NCBI GenBank assembly: GCA_944321145.1
Contig: CALUKF010000012.1
Location: 1-63,731 of the forward strand
Origin: an uncultured Odoribacter sp.
GTDB lineage: Bacteria > Bacteroidota > Bacteroidia > Bacteroidales > Marinifilaceae
DNA length: 63,731 nucleotides
Reading direction: 5' to 3'
The position numbers and the translations under genes are program-made. Within the stretch, counting starts at the first letter, position 1. Each line of letters starts with the position of its first letter. Positions 36,568 through 44,543 of the stretch are shown here, piece by piece. Under the pieces are notes generated by a model that ran no database searches, was not told the DNA's origin, and saw only the letters and a program-made list of their open reading frames with translations.

Positions 36568-38109
36568 ATGGAAAGCATAAAGGAACACATAGCATTGTTA
36601 TTGGATAAGATAGGCGTAGGGATATGGGAAAAGGATTCTGTTTTGTCGCTTGCGCTGTTGTCTTGCGTTGCGGGTGAAAGTATTTTCCTGCTGGGTCCTC
36701 CGGGCACGGCGAAGAGTTTGATTGCAAGGCGGCTGAAGGAGGCTTTTGAAGAGAGGAAGTCTTTTGAGTATCTGATGTCGCGTTTCAGCACACCGGATGA
36801 GATTTTTGGACCGGTGTCCATATCGAAGTTGAAGAACGAGGATGTGTATGAGCGTTGCACGGAGGGGTTTCTGCCTGCTGCCACGATTGTGTTTCTGGAC
36901 GAAATCTGGAAAGCGGGTCCGGCGATACAGAACGCTTTGCTGACTGCGATTAATGAGAAGATTTACCAGAACGGGAACCAGACGATGGCTTTGCCCATGA
37001 AGGGCTTGATTGCCGCTTCGAATGAGTTGCCGGCGGAGGATGAGGGGCTGGAGGCTTTGTGGGACAGGTTCCTTGTGCGGGTGGTTTCCAATTGCATTTC
37101 CAATGAGAAGACCTTTTATAGGATGTTGCGGCAGAAGCCTGTCAAGGTGGAGGTGCCTTTGTCGCTTTGCATTACGGACGGGCTTTATGCCCGGTGGCAG
37201 GAGCAAATGGAAGAGGTCAAGGTGGAGGATGACATATTGTCCTGCATTACGCATGTGCGGGGAAAGTTGCAACAGGCTGCCAAGGAGGAGAATGTGCATC
37301 CGTTTGATTATTATGTGTCTGACCGGCGGTGGAAGAAGATTGTCCATTTGTTGCAGGCTTCTGCTTTCCTGAATGACCGCGGGAGCGTGGATTATTCGGA
37401 TTTGTTTTTGCTTTACCACACGTTGTGGAACCGGACGGAGACGATACCTGCGATTTTGTCGATGGTGACGGAAGCCTTGTTTTTCGATGTTGAAAAGGAG
37501 ATAGGGAAGATAGAGAAGGAGGTGGAGAAGAATATGAATGCCTTGCCTGCGTCTCCCGTCCAAGGCGACGACCAGGGCTTTAAGGTGTATAATTATTTTT
37601 ATATCCGGCTGCTTAATTTTCCTCAAGGGGTCTGTTATTTCTATATGTATGATTATAAGTATTTGCCCCGGGACAAGGATACGAACGCAGTGTTTTATTG
37701 GGATGACAAGCAGCATGCTTTTTTTATCCGCTGTTTTGACGCTTCCAAGCCGTTTTCAACGTCTCAGATTGGTTATCAGGTGCGGCAGGTGAAGTTGCGC
37801 GCTTTTCCGGGAGGGTTGTCGGTGGACGGGCAGCCCTACGCCATAGAGCAGGATGTGCGCAGGAAGCCTGCGGTACAGGGGAATTTTTCCGGTGCTGATG
37901 GTCAAGCGGAGCGGGGTTTTGAACTTGATTTGGTCAGAAAGAGTTTGCTTTTCCGAATGGAGGGGCTGAAGGATTCGGGGAATCTTTTTGTCTCGCCGGA
38001 CGATTTGAAGTTGGCGAAAAAGCATTGTGCCAAATTGGAGAAGCGATTGAATGACTTGGAGATAAAATTGATTAACAGCCAAACGAACCATTATGGTGGA
38101 CAATCTTGA
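36568..38109 (+). CDS. RavA-like MoxR-family AAA+ ATPase
   Basis: A protein of 513 residues. Walker A (GPPGTAKSLIARRL) is near residue 39, followed by the MoxR pattern SRFSTPDEIFGPVSISKLK, Walker B IVFLDEIWKAGPAIQNALL, and a sensor-type ASNELPAEDEGLEALWDRF. The C-terminal half fits the discontinuous LARA-type region of RavA. In E. coli RavA works with the VWA protein ViaA in remodelling respiratory and Fe-S proteins. Here the VWA gene overlaps it by 17 bp. Expression is probably under the WYL regulator (element 2). Confidence 0.85.
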   Translation: MESIKEHIALLLDKIGVGIWEKDSVLSLALLSCVAGESIFLLGPPGTAKSLIARRLKEAFEERKSFEYLMSRFSTPDEIFGPVSISKLKNEDVYERCTEGFLPAATIVFLDEIWKAGPAIQNALLTAINEKIYQNGNQTMALPMKGLIAASNELPAEDEGLEALWDRFLVRVVSNCISNEKTFYRMLRQKPVKVEVPLSLCITDGLYARWQEQMEEVKVEDDILSCITHVRGKLQQAAKEENVHPFDYYVSDRRWKKIVHLLQASAFLNDRGSVDYSDLFLLYHTLWNRTETIPAILSMVTEALFFDVEKEIGKIEKEVEKNMNALPASPVQGDDQGFKVYNYFYIRLLNFPQGVCYFYMYDYKYLPRDKDTNAVFYWDDKQHAFFIRCFDASKPFSTSQIGYQVRQVKLRAFPGGLSVDGQPYAIEQDVRRKPAVQGNFSGADGQAERGFELDLVRKSLLFRMEGLKDSGNLFVSPDDLKLAKKHCAKLEKRLNDLEIKLINSQTNHYGGQS

Positions 38110-39451
38110 CGGGCAATTGGAAAAGTATGCCGACGCATTTGATTTTTATATCGAACAGGGGGCTTTGCCAGAGTCCTGCGAAGGCGATGTATTGGGGGAT
38201 TATTTGAAGAAGGTGTTGGACGAGCCGGGAAACCAGCATTTGTGCCGGAACGATCCTGCCTGGAGGGAGGTGTTTAAAAATTCGGTGTTGGAGTTTTTCG
38301 GGCATTTGTTGCCTTTGTTTCATGCCATTGACCGGCAGGAACAAGAGGAGCAGCGATATGCCGATGCTTTTTTCCATGCCCCGATAGACAAGAAGCGAAA
38401 GATGTGGCATGGCGTGATGGGACATATTTCGCAAACTTATCCGCCCAATCAGGTCAATATGAAGGGGTATCTTTATTTGTTCCAACAGACGGACAAAGAC
38501 AAGGAGGATGTTTTTCAGGCATTGGAGCAGGATTGGCGCAAGGCTGCCAGGGAACGTGCCGGGCAGTTGAAGAGAAAGGAGCTTGAGAAGCGGCAGCGAA
38601 AGTTTGAAACATGGGCGACGGAGGCGGGAAGGCAGGATTATGAGATCGTAAGCGAAACGGCTTCTGTGCTTTACAAGTATCCGGCATTGCAGGAGATTCT
38701 TCATTTGATGGGTAGGGAAAAGGAGGAAAATAAGGAGGAGCAGGATGAGACGATAAAAAAATATATTCCTTTGCTTCTTTCCCATCATTCTTCGAGTGAG
38801 GAGATTAATGGCGTACGGAACGGGGATGACCTGAGTTTGGTTTTGCCTGCTGAGATAGCGCTTTTGGCTGAAAAGGATACGGAATGGTTGTTTTACCGGA
38901 AGTATGTGTCCAAGCAGCTCCAGTTGTTTTCAAACCGTCCGCCTGTACAGAAAAGGGAGAAAACAGAGGTGCAGCGTCGGCAGCGTCCCCGTTTGGTGGA
39001 GGGTCCGATTATTGTCTGTGTGGATACGAGCGCTTCGATGCACGGGAAACCGGAAAAAGTTGCGAAGTCGCTTTTGATACAGTTGCTTCAAGTTGCAAAG
39101 CGGAAAAAGCGGAAGTGTTTCCTGATTACGTATGCGGTGCATTCCAAGACGTTGGAGTTGTCGGCTCCCTGCCGCTGGCGGGAGGTCAAGGAGTTTTTGA
39201 TGAAGAGATTTACGGGAGGGACAGACGGGGAGATGATGTTCGGGGATGTGTTGAAGACATTGGGCACGGAAACTTATTCCATGGCAGATGTTTTGGTTAT
39301 CAGTGATTTTTATTTTCCGGAACCTTGTCCTGATACGGCAAAGAAAATCAAGGCGGAGCAAGGGAAAGGTACCCGCTTTTATGGGTTGCGGGTGTTCAAT
39401 ACTTCCAAGAATTACGATAAATGGTTTGACAGGATATGGCAACTGCGATAG
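38093..39451 (+). CDS. ViaA-like VWA-domain protein
   Basis: A protein of 452 residues with a long helical, charged N-terminal region and a C-terminal von Willebrand A domain. The metal-ion adhesion site is visible (IIVCVDTSASMHGKPE, with a downstream Thr in FTGGTDGEMM and an Asp in LVISDFYF). This is the architecture of ViaA, the partner that stimulates the RavA ATPase. It overlaps the ATPase gene by 17 bp and the peptidase gene by 16 bp, so the three are translationally linked. Confidence 0.85.
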   Translation: MVDNLDGQLEKYADAFDFYIEQGALPESCEGDVLGDYLKKVLDEPGNQHLCRNDPAWREVFKNSVLEFFGHLLPLFHAIDRQEQEEQRYADAFFHAPIDKKRKMWHGVMGHISQTYPPNQVNMKGYLYLFQQTDKDKEDVFQALEQDWRKAARERAGQLKRKELEKRQRKFETWATEAGRQDYEIVSETASVLYKYPALQEILHLMGREKEENKEEQDETIKKYIPLLLSHHSSSEEINGVRNGDDLSLVLPAEIALLAEKDTEWLFYRKYVSKQLQLFSNRPPVQKREKTEVQRRQRPRLVEGPIIVCVDTSASMHGKPEKVAKSLLIQLLQVAKRKKRKCFLITYAVHSKTLELSAPCRWREVKEFLMKRFTGGTDGEMMFGDVLKTLGTETYSMADVLVISDFYFPEPCPDTAKKIKAEQGKGTRFYGLRVFNTSKNYDKWFDRIWQLR

Positions 39452-40065
39452 AGAAATTGCCGTTCATTATTAACCCGTCCTTGAGGTTACGCTCGCATTC
39501 TTTCCAAGTGTGTTGGCATGTTGTGGATGCAGAGGCGTTGCGGGCGGAGAGCCATTTTGCTTATCCGGGGCGGAAGGTTTATTTGCGGAAAAATGTATGC
39601 GAGGTTATGGTTCAATATTTTGACGGGAGGTTTGATATTATTTATGGGGAGCAGACGGATTGGAATGCTATCGGTTTGCAGCGTTGGTTGCGGAAGGAGA
39701 TCCGCGATGCCGTTGTGGCGCGTGCCAATGAAATTTTGCCTGCACGCTTGCATTATTGGGAGAGGCAGAAAGGTGTCCGTGCCGCCAAGGTGATGGTTAA
39801 TTCCCGTTTGAGGCGCAGCACTATGGGCAATTGTTCGGTGTTGAAAGAAATCAATCTGGCACCCATGATTGTCCTTTTCCCATTGCCTTTTATGGATGAG
39901 GTGATTCTTCATGAGTTGGCGCATCTGAAACACATGCACCACTGCAAAAGTTTTTGGGCTCATTTGTCGCAATTGTTGGGGAGGGATGCCCGTGAGTTGG
40001 AAAAGGAAAGCGATTTGTTTTTTTCAAAGTATGCGGATTTGTTTTTCTTTCTCATGAAAAAGTAG
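39436..40065 (+). CDS. YgjP/DUF45-like metallopeptidase
   Basis: A protein of 209 residues with the zinc-peptidase motif HELAHLKHMHH (HExxH plus a downstream His) near residues 155-165. It is preceded by the family's RSTMGNCSVLKEINLAPMIV-type strand region (compare the RWGSC-like step in YgjP proteins). It is predicted to be a cytoplasmic minigluzincin-like peptidase. It is third in the RavA-ViaA operon and may process a substrate presented by that pair. The partner and substrate are unknown. Confidence 0.8.
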   Translation: MATAIEKLPFIINPSLRLRSHSFQVCWHVVDAEALRAESHFAYPGRKVYLRKNVCEVMVQYFDGRFDIIYGEQTDWNAIGLQRWLRKEIRDAVVARANEILPARLHYWERQKGVRAAKVMVNSRLRRSTMGNCSVLKEINLAPMIVLFPLPFMDEVILHELAHLKHMHHCKSFWAHLSQLLGRDARELEKESDLFFSKYADLFFFLMKK

Positions 40066-40578
40066 TCACGCGAGGGGGGAGGGGCAGAAGGCTTTGCGTT
40101 GGCAACGGGGGCATTCGGCGCCCCGCCATATTTTGTCGAATTCTTCGATGGCGGCGTTGAGGATGGCGGGGTCGTCTGTGAGGATGCCTGCCTCGAAGTT
40201 GCGGCGGAAGGGGGATTTCATGCCCATGCCTGCGCCGGTGAGGTTGGCGCTTCCGATGTAGGCAATCCGGGAGTCGATGAGGATGATTTTGAAATGTACG
40301 CGGGGGCATAAGACTTGTTCCAAGTGACGTTTCAGCAACGGTTGTCGGTTGAGGTCTTCTTGGAAGGGTTGCCCGGGGCGTTTGGCGTAGATGAGGCGGA
40401 TTTCTACTTTCCGGCGGATTAGTTCGGAGAGGACGGTCAGGAAGGGAACGGCGGCGGTTCCCTTTTTGACGTGTAGGTCTTTGATGTCGGCGGTGCCAAT
40501 CCACAGGGAGCGTTTGGCTTGCGTGGCAAGGTTTAGGACTATGTCGTAATGTGCGGTGTCGGAGATAAAGTCGAGCAT
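40066..40578 (-). CDS. Single-HKD phospholipase-D-like protein
   Basis: A protein of 170 residues with one PLD-type active-site motif (HFKIILIDSRIAYIGSANLTG, near residue 120) and a typical N-terminal strand (LATQAKRSLWIGTADI). Single-HKD proteins dimerise and often act as nucleases; a CxxC pair near the C-terminus could bind metal. ATG 40578 begins the domain. Its stop codon abuts that of the convergent peptidase gene. Its own promoter (TACCTTTG box on the minus strand near 40600) lacks the WYL-type element. Confidence 0.8.
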   Translation of the reverse strand: MLDFISDTAHYDIVLNLATQAKRSLWIGTADIKDLHVKKGTAAVPFLTVLSELIRRKVEIRLIYAKRPGQPFQEDLNRQPLLKRHLEQVLCPRVHFKIILIDSRIAYIGSANLTGAGMGMKSPFRRNFEAGILTDDPAILNAAIEEFDKIWRGAECPRCQRKAFCPSPLA

Positions 40579-40679
40579 GGGATGGGTATTTTCTGTTATG
40601 GTGCAAAGGTATGGCAATTTCGTCGGAAATGCAATTACGCTTTGGCATATTGATAACGCATTATGGAATTTGTTCAAGG

Positions 40680-40715
40680 TGTGCTTGGGTTTGGCACAAA
40701 GTGGGAAGAACTTTG
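40680..40715 (+). promoter_or_regulatory. WYL-type promoter element 3, for cassette 1
   Basis: TGTGCTTGGGTTTGGCACA (40680-40698), 13 nt, then TTTG (40712-40715). It lies 30 nt upstream of the first cassette gene. Confidence 0.7.
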
Positions 40716-40744
40716 CGTCCAAAACAGATATAATTGTACTAAAA

Positions 40745-41473
40745 ATGAATAGAGACATAATGTATTCGGACGGGTATTTGTGCCGTGATGAGGATTTGGA
40801 ACAGTTGCCGGTAGGAATATTGGAGGATATGATGATCTGCATTTACAATGATAGTTATTTGGATTTCATGTCCAAAGAGGCTTTGCTCTACCGTTATTTG
40901 GAGGCGCGGAAGCGAAAATTGGATGAGGCGTTCCCACATACGGAGGAGAATGTGCGGCGGTTGCGGGAGATGAATGAATTGGTTGAACGGCAGAGCATAG
41001 AGGCCATACGGGCGGCTTACCAGATTTACCAAGAGGAATTGGAAGCAAAGGCTGCCCATCCGGAAGGGTATATTGATGTGGAAATCATGCCACAATTGAA
41101 AATCCCGTCTGGATTTTACTCTTATGGCCAAAGTGTTCCTTTTACGGAGGAGAAAGACGTGCAGGTGTGGAGGGTGCTGTGTTCGCGGTATAACAGTGGG
41201 GACTGGGTTAATGTATCGAAGGTGGTTTTTCATACTTCTCGTTCGGATGAATCTTGCGAGGCTGCCATTCGGAAGTGGGTGTATGGTTGCCGTGGCGATG
41301 AGAAAACCGAGGGGTGGGGCGACGTGATGCGCATTGACAAGGAGAAGGTGAGGGACATTTGTTTTGAATCGTTGTTCTACAATGCTAAGGATTTGTGTGG
41401 TTTGGCCATGACGGATTTGTTGAAAATAAAGAAGTTTGATCTTGTAATTGAATGGACGTATGAAATATTGTAA
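40745..41473 (+). CDS. Cassette gene A1, unknown family
   Basis: A cytoplasmic protein of 242 residues without a recognised domain. The N-terminal half is helical (YLCRDEDLEQLPVGILEDMM, TEENVRRLREMNELVERQ). A strand-rich middle (DVEIMPQLKIPSG) and a conserved C-terminal block (CGLAMTDLLKIKKFDLVIEW) follow. It is a close paralogue of the gene at 45711 and a distant one of the next gene. It overlaps gene B1 by 14 bp and is driven by WYL-type element 3. Confidence 0.7.
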   Translation: MNRDIMYSDGYLCRDEDLEQLPVGILEDMMICIYNDSYLDFMSKEALLYRYLEARKRKLDEAFPHTEENVRRLREMNELVERQSIEAIRAAYQIYQEELEAKAAHPEGYIDVEIMPQLKIPSGFYSYGQSVPFTEEKDVQVWRVLCSRYNSGDWVNVSKVVFHTSRSDESCEAAIRKWVYGCRGDEKTEGWGDVMRIDKEKVRDICFESLFYNAKDLCGLAMTDLLKIKKFDLVIEWTYEIL

Positions 41474-42134
41474 AGGATTTCCATGCAAGATGGAAGTGGA
41501 CGGATGGAATGTCACGTTGCACGATTTAGAGCACACGATGCTGTCGCTTTATTGGGATTTTACGTTGAGCAAACAGGACAAACAGGATTTGATGGACGAG
41601 TATAAGGAAGAGCGGATGCGCTATTTGGACAGTAGGTTTCAATTTACAGATGAGAACCGCCGGCGGTTGGAGGAAGTGGAGCAGCTTTGGAAGAAGGCTT
41701 TACAGTGTATGGATACCGTATGCAAGCGTATGGCGGAACGGGAATTGGAGAAGAGAAATCAAGGAGGGTTGGCAGCCCAAGTGTTAATATTGCACTTGGA
41801 AATCTGTAATTTGGAAGATACGGAGGTGGTTTGTTATTTGAGAGAGGAACGGGATCTGTGGAAGGTGTTGTGTGAAGAGGACAGGGATTTTGAACATTCT
41901 TGGGGGATTTTACGTGACTGCGTGTTGCTGAATCAGCATGGGCAAGATGAAACGGATGAGGGATACACTGTCCAAAGAACCACTAAAGCAGATTCTTATG
42001 GAGGGTGGGAGACAGACGGTGAAGAGAATGGAGTTGGCAAGGATTTTTGCTCCATGAAAAAGGCTTATTATCTTGCTTGGGAAGATGTGATGAAGATTTC
42101 CCAGTTTTATTTGACAGTGAAATTGATTTACTGA
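41460..42134 (+). CDS. Cassette gene B1, unknown family (distant paralogue of A)
   Basis: A protein of 224 residues. ATG 41460 (MKYCKGFPCK) lies inside the end of A1; an earlier frame would need a TTG start. The order of blocks matches A1: a helical N-terminus (DLEHTMLSLYWD, FTDENRRRLEEVEQLW), a strand block (VLILHLEICNLED) and a C-terminal block (YLAWEDVMKISQFYLTVKLIY). A and B therefore share ancestry. The function is unknown. Confidence 0.7.
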   Translation: MKYCKGFPCKMEVDGWNVTLHDLEHTMLSLYWDFTLSKQDKQDLMDEYKEERMRYLDSRFQFTDENRRRLEEVEQLWKKALQCMDTVCKRMAERELEKRNQGGLAAQVLILHLEICNLEDTEVVCYLREERDLWKVLCEEDRDFEHSWGILRDCVLLNQHGQDETDEGYTVQRTTKADSYGGWETDGEENGVGKDFCSMKKAYYLAWEDVMKISQFYLTVKLIY

Positions 42135-42147
42135 TGAATTGAAAAGT

Positions 42148-42588
42148 ATGACATTTGGATATTTGCTTTCGACGTATCATTTTGATGAAATTGTTGAGGA
42201 ATTTAGGGCATTATGGCGGATTAATGCGCCTAAGCAAGCTGAGCATCTTGATTTAGGCGGGTGGAGGAAGATTTATCAATCACTTCAGGCATTGGATGCA
42301 AAGCCTTCGCCGTATTATATCCGTTTGGGATGCCGATGGGAAGGTTGCAGCCCATTGATAGACATGAATTGCGCTGTACGTGAGGAAGGAAGCGACAGCC
42401 TTTCTTCAGTGGCAAGCCATCCGTTTTGGGCGGAGGTTTTGGGAATGGAAATTGTGGTGGATGGCGATGTGCAAATAACGCCTCAAGAATTGACTGCCGG
42501 ATTGTTCTGGGAGATTACTTATTATGGAGGGACGGAAGGATTGTCAAGAATGAATCAAGAACGCATCTTTTCAATGCGCAATAGCTGA
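42148..42588 (+). CDS. Cassette gene C1, DUF6557-like domain protein
   Basis: A single-domain protein of 146 residues. The pattern (MTFGYLLSTYHFDEIVEEF ... WAEVLGMEIVVDGDVQITPQEL ... GLFWEITYYGGTE) resembles a small Bacteroidota family that I associate with DUF6557. The same domain forms the N-terminus of the 326-residue protein at 44544-45524 (EIVIAEDVQIPIEKI ... LCLWEITFYGFSPEQI). No activity is known. It follows B1 by 13 bp in the same operon. Confidence 0.65.
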   Translation: MTFGYLLSTYHFDEIVEEFRALWRINAPKQAEHLDLGGWRKIYQSLQALDAKPSPYYIRLGCRWEGCSPLIDMNCAVREEGSDSLSSVASHPFWAEVLGMEIVVDGDVQITPQELTAGLFWEITYYGGTEGLSRMNQERIFSMRNS

Positions 42589-42614
42589 AAGTTAGGAACG
42601 GAGGAGACCGAGAC

Positions 42615-42638
42615 GGCACTCGCCGAAAGGGGAGTGCC
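42615..42638. terminator. Hairpin after cassette 1
   Basis: GGCACTC (42615-42621) pairs with GAGTGCC (42632-42638) just after the end of C1. There is no adjacent T-run; one occurs near 42705. It is a weak terminator candidate. Confidence 0.35.
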
Positions 42639-42812
42639 AAGGCAAAGTCAAAGACAAAGGTGAAGGCAAGGACGAAGGCCGGCTGGGGTAATCCAAGCCG
42701 TCTTTTGGTTTTTTATAAGATCCTTGCAACCTAATAGTCATAATTTTGGTCATCTCCGTTCCATTAAAGCCGGGATTAGCGTCCATTGAGATGCAAGTTC
42801 CCGGCACCTTTG

Positions 42813-43703
42813 TTATTTTTCTAAATCATTCAATTTGTCGCAAATGGTTTGCAAGGCTTCCGGCACTACGATTTTGAGGTTTGCGATGCGTTCTCGTTCT
42901 TGCGATTGCCATTGCTTGTATTGCGCAAACAAGGTTTGTCTTTTTTGTGTGTAATCTTCTAAGTCTTGACGGTATTGTTGATTGCGTTCCAATACTTTCT
43001 TTTCGGCTTCTTTTTTGATGGCGAATTTGATTTTGTTCAATTCCCGCTCATTTTCCCGGTGCCATTTTTGGAGGTCGAAGAATGTGTCTTCCACTTTTTG
43101 GGGGTCAATGGAAGGGGTGTGGGAATAAATCAATGTGTCCTTCCCGTTGCCGGAAGTGTCGTATGGCTTCATGATTTTGCATTGAAGCTCCTCGCGGGCA
43201 TTAGCGAATTGTCCGCCGGGGTGGATGTATTTTCCGATAGTGGCAGCCGTTGCTTCCCAATAGAAATATTGATTGCGTTCTTTGATGGTCAATTGGGCAA
43301 TGATTTCGTTGGAGTCAATTTCTTTGGGGTATTGGGGCGTGGCAGGAGCTTCGATGTTGTTGTCCTTGCACCATTCCTCAAAGGAGCGGTTGTTTACCTG
43401 TTTGGTTTCGTATTCTTTGGCTTTGATGGCTTCGCGCATCCAAGCGCAGAATGCGTTCATGATGGCTATTTCTTCCAATAGCGGACGTACTTGTGCCAGC
43501 ATAGATTCATCGTAACCGATATTGATTGTTTTGCCTGAGTCTGCGGTGGAGCCAACAATGTCCACTTTTGTCGTGACAAAATTCAAGTTTTTCAATTTTG
43601 CCTCGTTGCCAGCAATCAGTTCTTGGGCAAGGTCTGCCAAGTGGGCCGCGGACGTAGATGTTAGTCCGTGATTGCTGAAGAAGATTTCATTTATTCTTTC
43701 CAT
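42813..43703 (-). CDS. Conserved Bacteroidales protein of unknown function
   Basis: A soluble protein of 296 residues. The N-terminus (INEIFFSNHGLTSTSAAHLADLAQELI) and the block YFYWEATAATIGKYIHPGGQFANARE look family-specific. The C-terminal third is a long charged helical region, probably a coiled coil (residues about 200-275). I recognise it as widespread in Bacteroidales but know no function. ATG 43703 is preferred to a TTG two codons upstream. It has its own WYL-type promoter element (43741-43776). Confidence 0.7.
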   Translation of the reverse strand: MERINEIFFSNHGLTSTSAAHLADLAQELIAGNEAKLKNLNFVTTKVDIVGSTADSGKTINIGYDESMLAQVRPLLEEIAIMNAFCAWMREAIKAKEYETKQVNNRSFEEWCKDNNIEAPATPQYPKEIDSNEIIAQLTIKERNQYFYWEATAATIGKYIHPGGQFANAREELQCKIMKPYDTSGNGKDTLIYSHTPSIDPQKVEDTFFDLQKWHRENERELNKIKFAIKKEAEKKVLERNQQYRQDLEDYTQKRQTLFAQYKQWQSQERERIANLKIVVPEALQTICDKLNDLEK

Positions 43704-43740
43704 TGTCAATTGTTTTTCAGGTTAATCAAAAATGATAGTA

Positions 43741-43776
43741 CAAAGATAATAATCGGATGTGCCAAATCAAGGCACA
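43741..43776 (-). promoter_or_regulatory. WYL-type promoter element 4, for the 296-residue protein gene
   Basis: On the minus strand TGTGCCTTGATTTGGCACA (43758-43776), 13 nt, then TTTG inside TATCTTTG (43741-43748). Confidence 0.75.
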
Positions 43777-43845
43777 TGAATGTTTTTTCTTCCACATTTA
43801 TTTTTTTCTTGTAGTGCTTTGGCGTTTGCTTTGTGCCATAATTTG

Positions 43846-44541
43846 CTAATTCGCATTTAATCGTAGCGGGTTGGCGATGTCTTGTTCGATGAGGAATTGA
43901 TTGCCGGAGTTGTGTTCGTTATAAGAGTCGTATTCAATGGCGTAGAGCGTGTGCCATTGACAGAAGTAGCGGTCATTGGCGTATTTTTCTGAGAAGTAGA
44001 CGGCATACATTGTTTCGCTGACGATGGGGCATTGGACGATGATGATTTGAGAGGACAGGGCGATTTGCAGGCGATAGCTGGCGACTAACCTTGAGGGAGA
44101 GGATTCTGCGCCGAATGGCTGTTCTGATAAAATCAATCCGCCATGGCTTATGATTTCATCTTGCAAAGTTTTGTTTTCCGTACTGTCCAAACCGGAGGCA
44201 ACAACGGCGATGGTTTTTCCTTTGGCATCCAGGCAGCCCCGATGGGCGGCAGTGTCGCAGCCTAATGACAAGCCGCTGACGATGACATGACCTTCAGTTG
44301 TGAATTTTCGGGCTAACTGATAGGCTGCATTTTGTCCTTCTTGGTCAGCGCGGTGGTCTCCGACAATTGCCACTTTGTTTTTCTGATAAAGCAGTTCTTT
44401 GTTGCCTCGTAGATAAATAAACGGGGGATGATTTCCGTCTAAATGGTCAATAAGGCATTCCGGGTAGTCTTTTGCGAAGCAAGAAATCGTGGTGATGCTT
44501 TCAATGTCAGGCATAGATTGGTTTATTAGGTTATCTTTCAT
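43846..44541 (-). CDS. DprA/Smf-like Rossmann protein
   Basis: A protein of 231 residues containing the DprA/Smf nucleotide-binding-like core. The order is FIYLRGNKELL, KVAIVGDHRAD, VIVSGLSLGCDTAAHRG, KTIAVVASGLD, and GGLILSEQPFG. It lacks the extra N- and C-terminal domains of competence DprA and has divergent C-terminal sequence. DprA loads RecA on single-stranded DNA; short relatives also occur in defence systems as nucleotide sensors. It starts 2 bp after the stop of the 326-residue gene and is co-transcribed from element 5. Confidence 0.82.
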   Translation of the reverse strand: MKDNLINQSMPDIESITTISCFAKDYPECLIDHLDGNHPPFIYLRGNKELLYQKNKVAIVGDHRADQEGQNAAYQLARKFTTEGHVIVSGLSLGCDTAAHRGCLDAKGKTIAVVASGLDSTENKTLQDEIISHGGLILSEQPFGAESSPSRLVASYRLQIALSSQIIIVQCPIVSETMYAVYFSEKYANDRYFCQWHTLYAIEYDSYNEHNSGNQFLIEQDIANPLRLNAN

Positions 44542-44543
44542 GG

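Larger units (their letters stand above)
40680..42588. repeat. Segmental duplication, copy 1 (three-gene cassette A1-B1-C1)
   Basis: A promoter element and three genes that recur in the same order and strand at 45647-47690. Long stretches are near-identical at both DNA and protein level, including the 14-bp A/B gene overlap. The inserts between the copies run on the opposite strand. Confidence 0.85.

Noticed and set aside
40579-40640. WYL-type element upstream of the PLD-like gene
   Set aside because: There is a TACCTTTG box but no TRTGC-N7-TGGCAYA at 13 nt. A nearby TTTGGCATA on the other strand lacks the left half-site.
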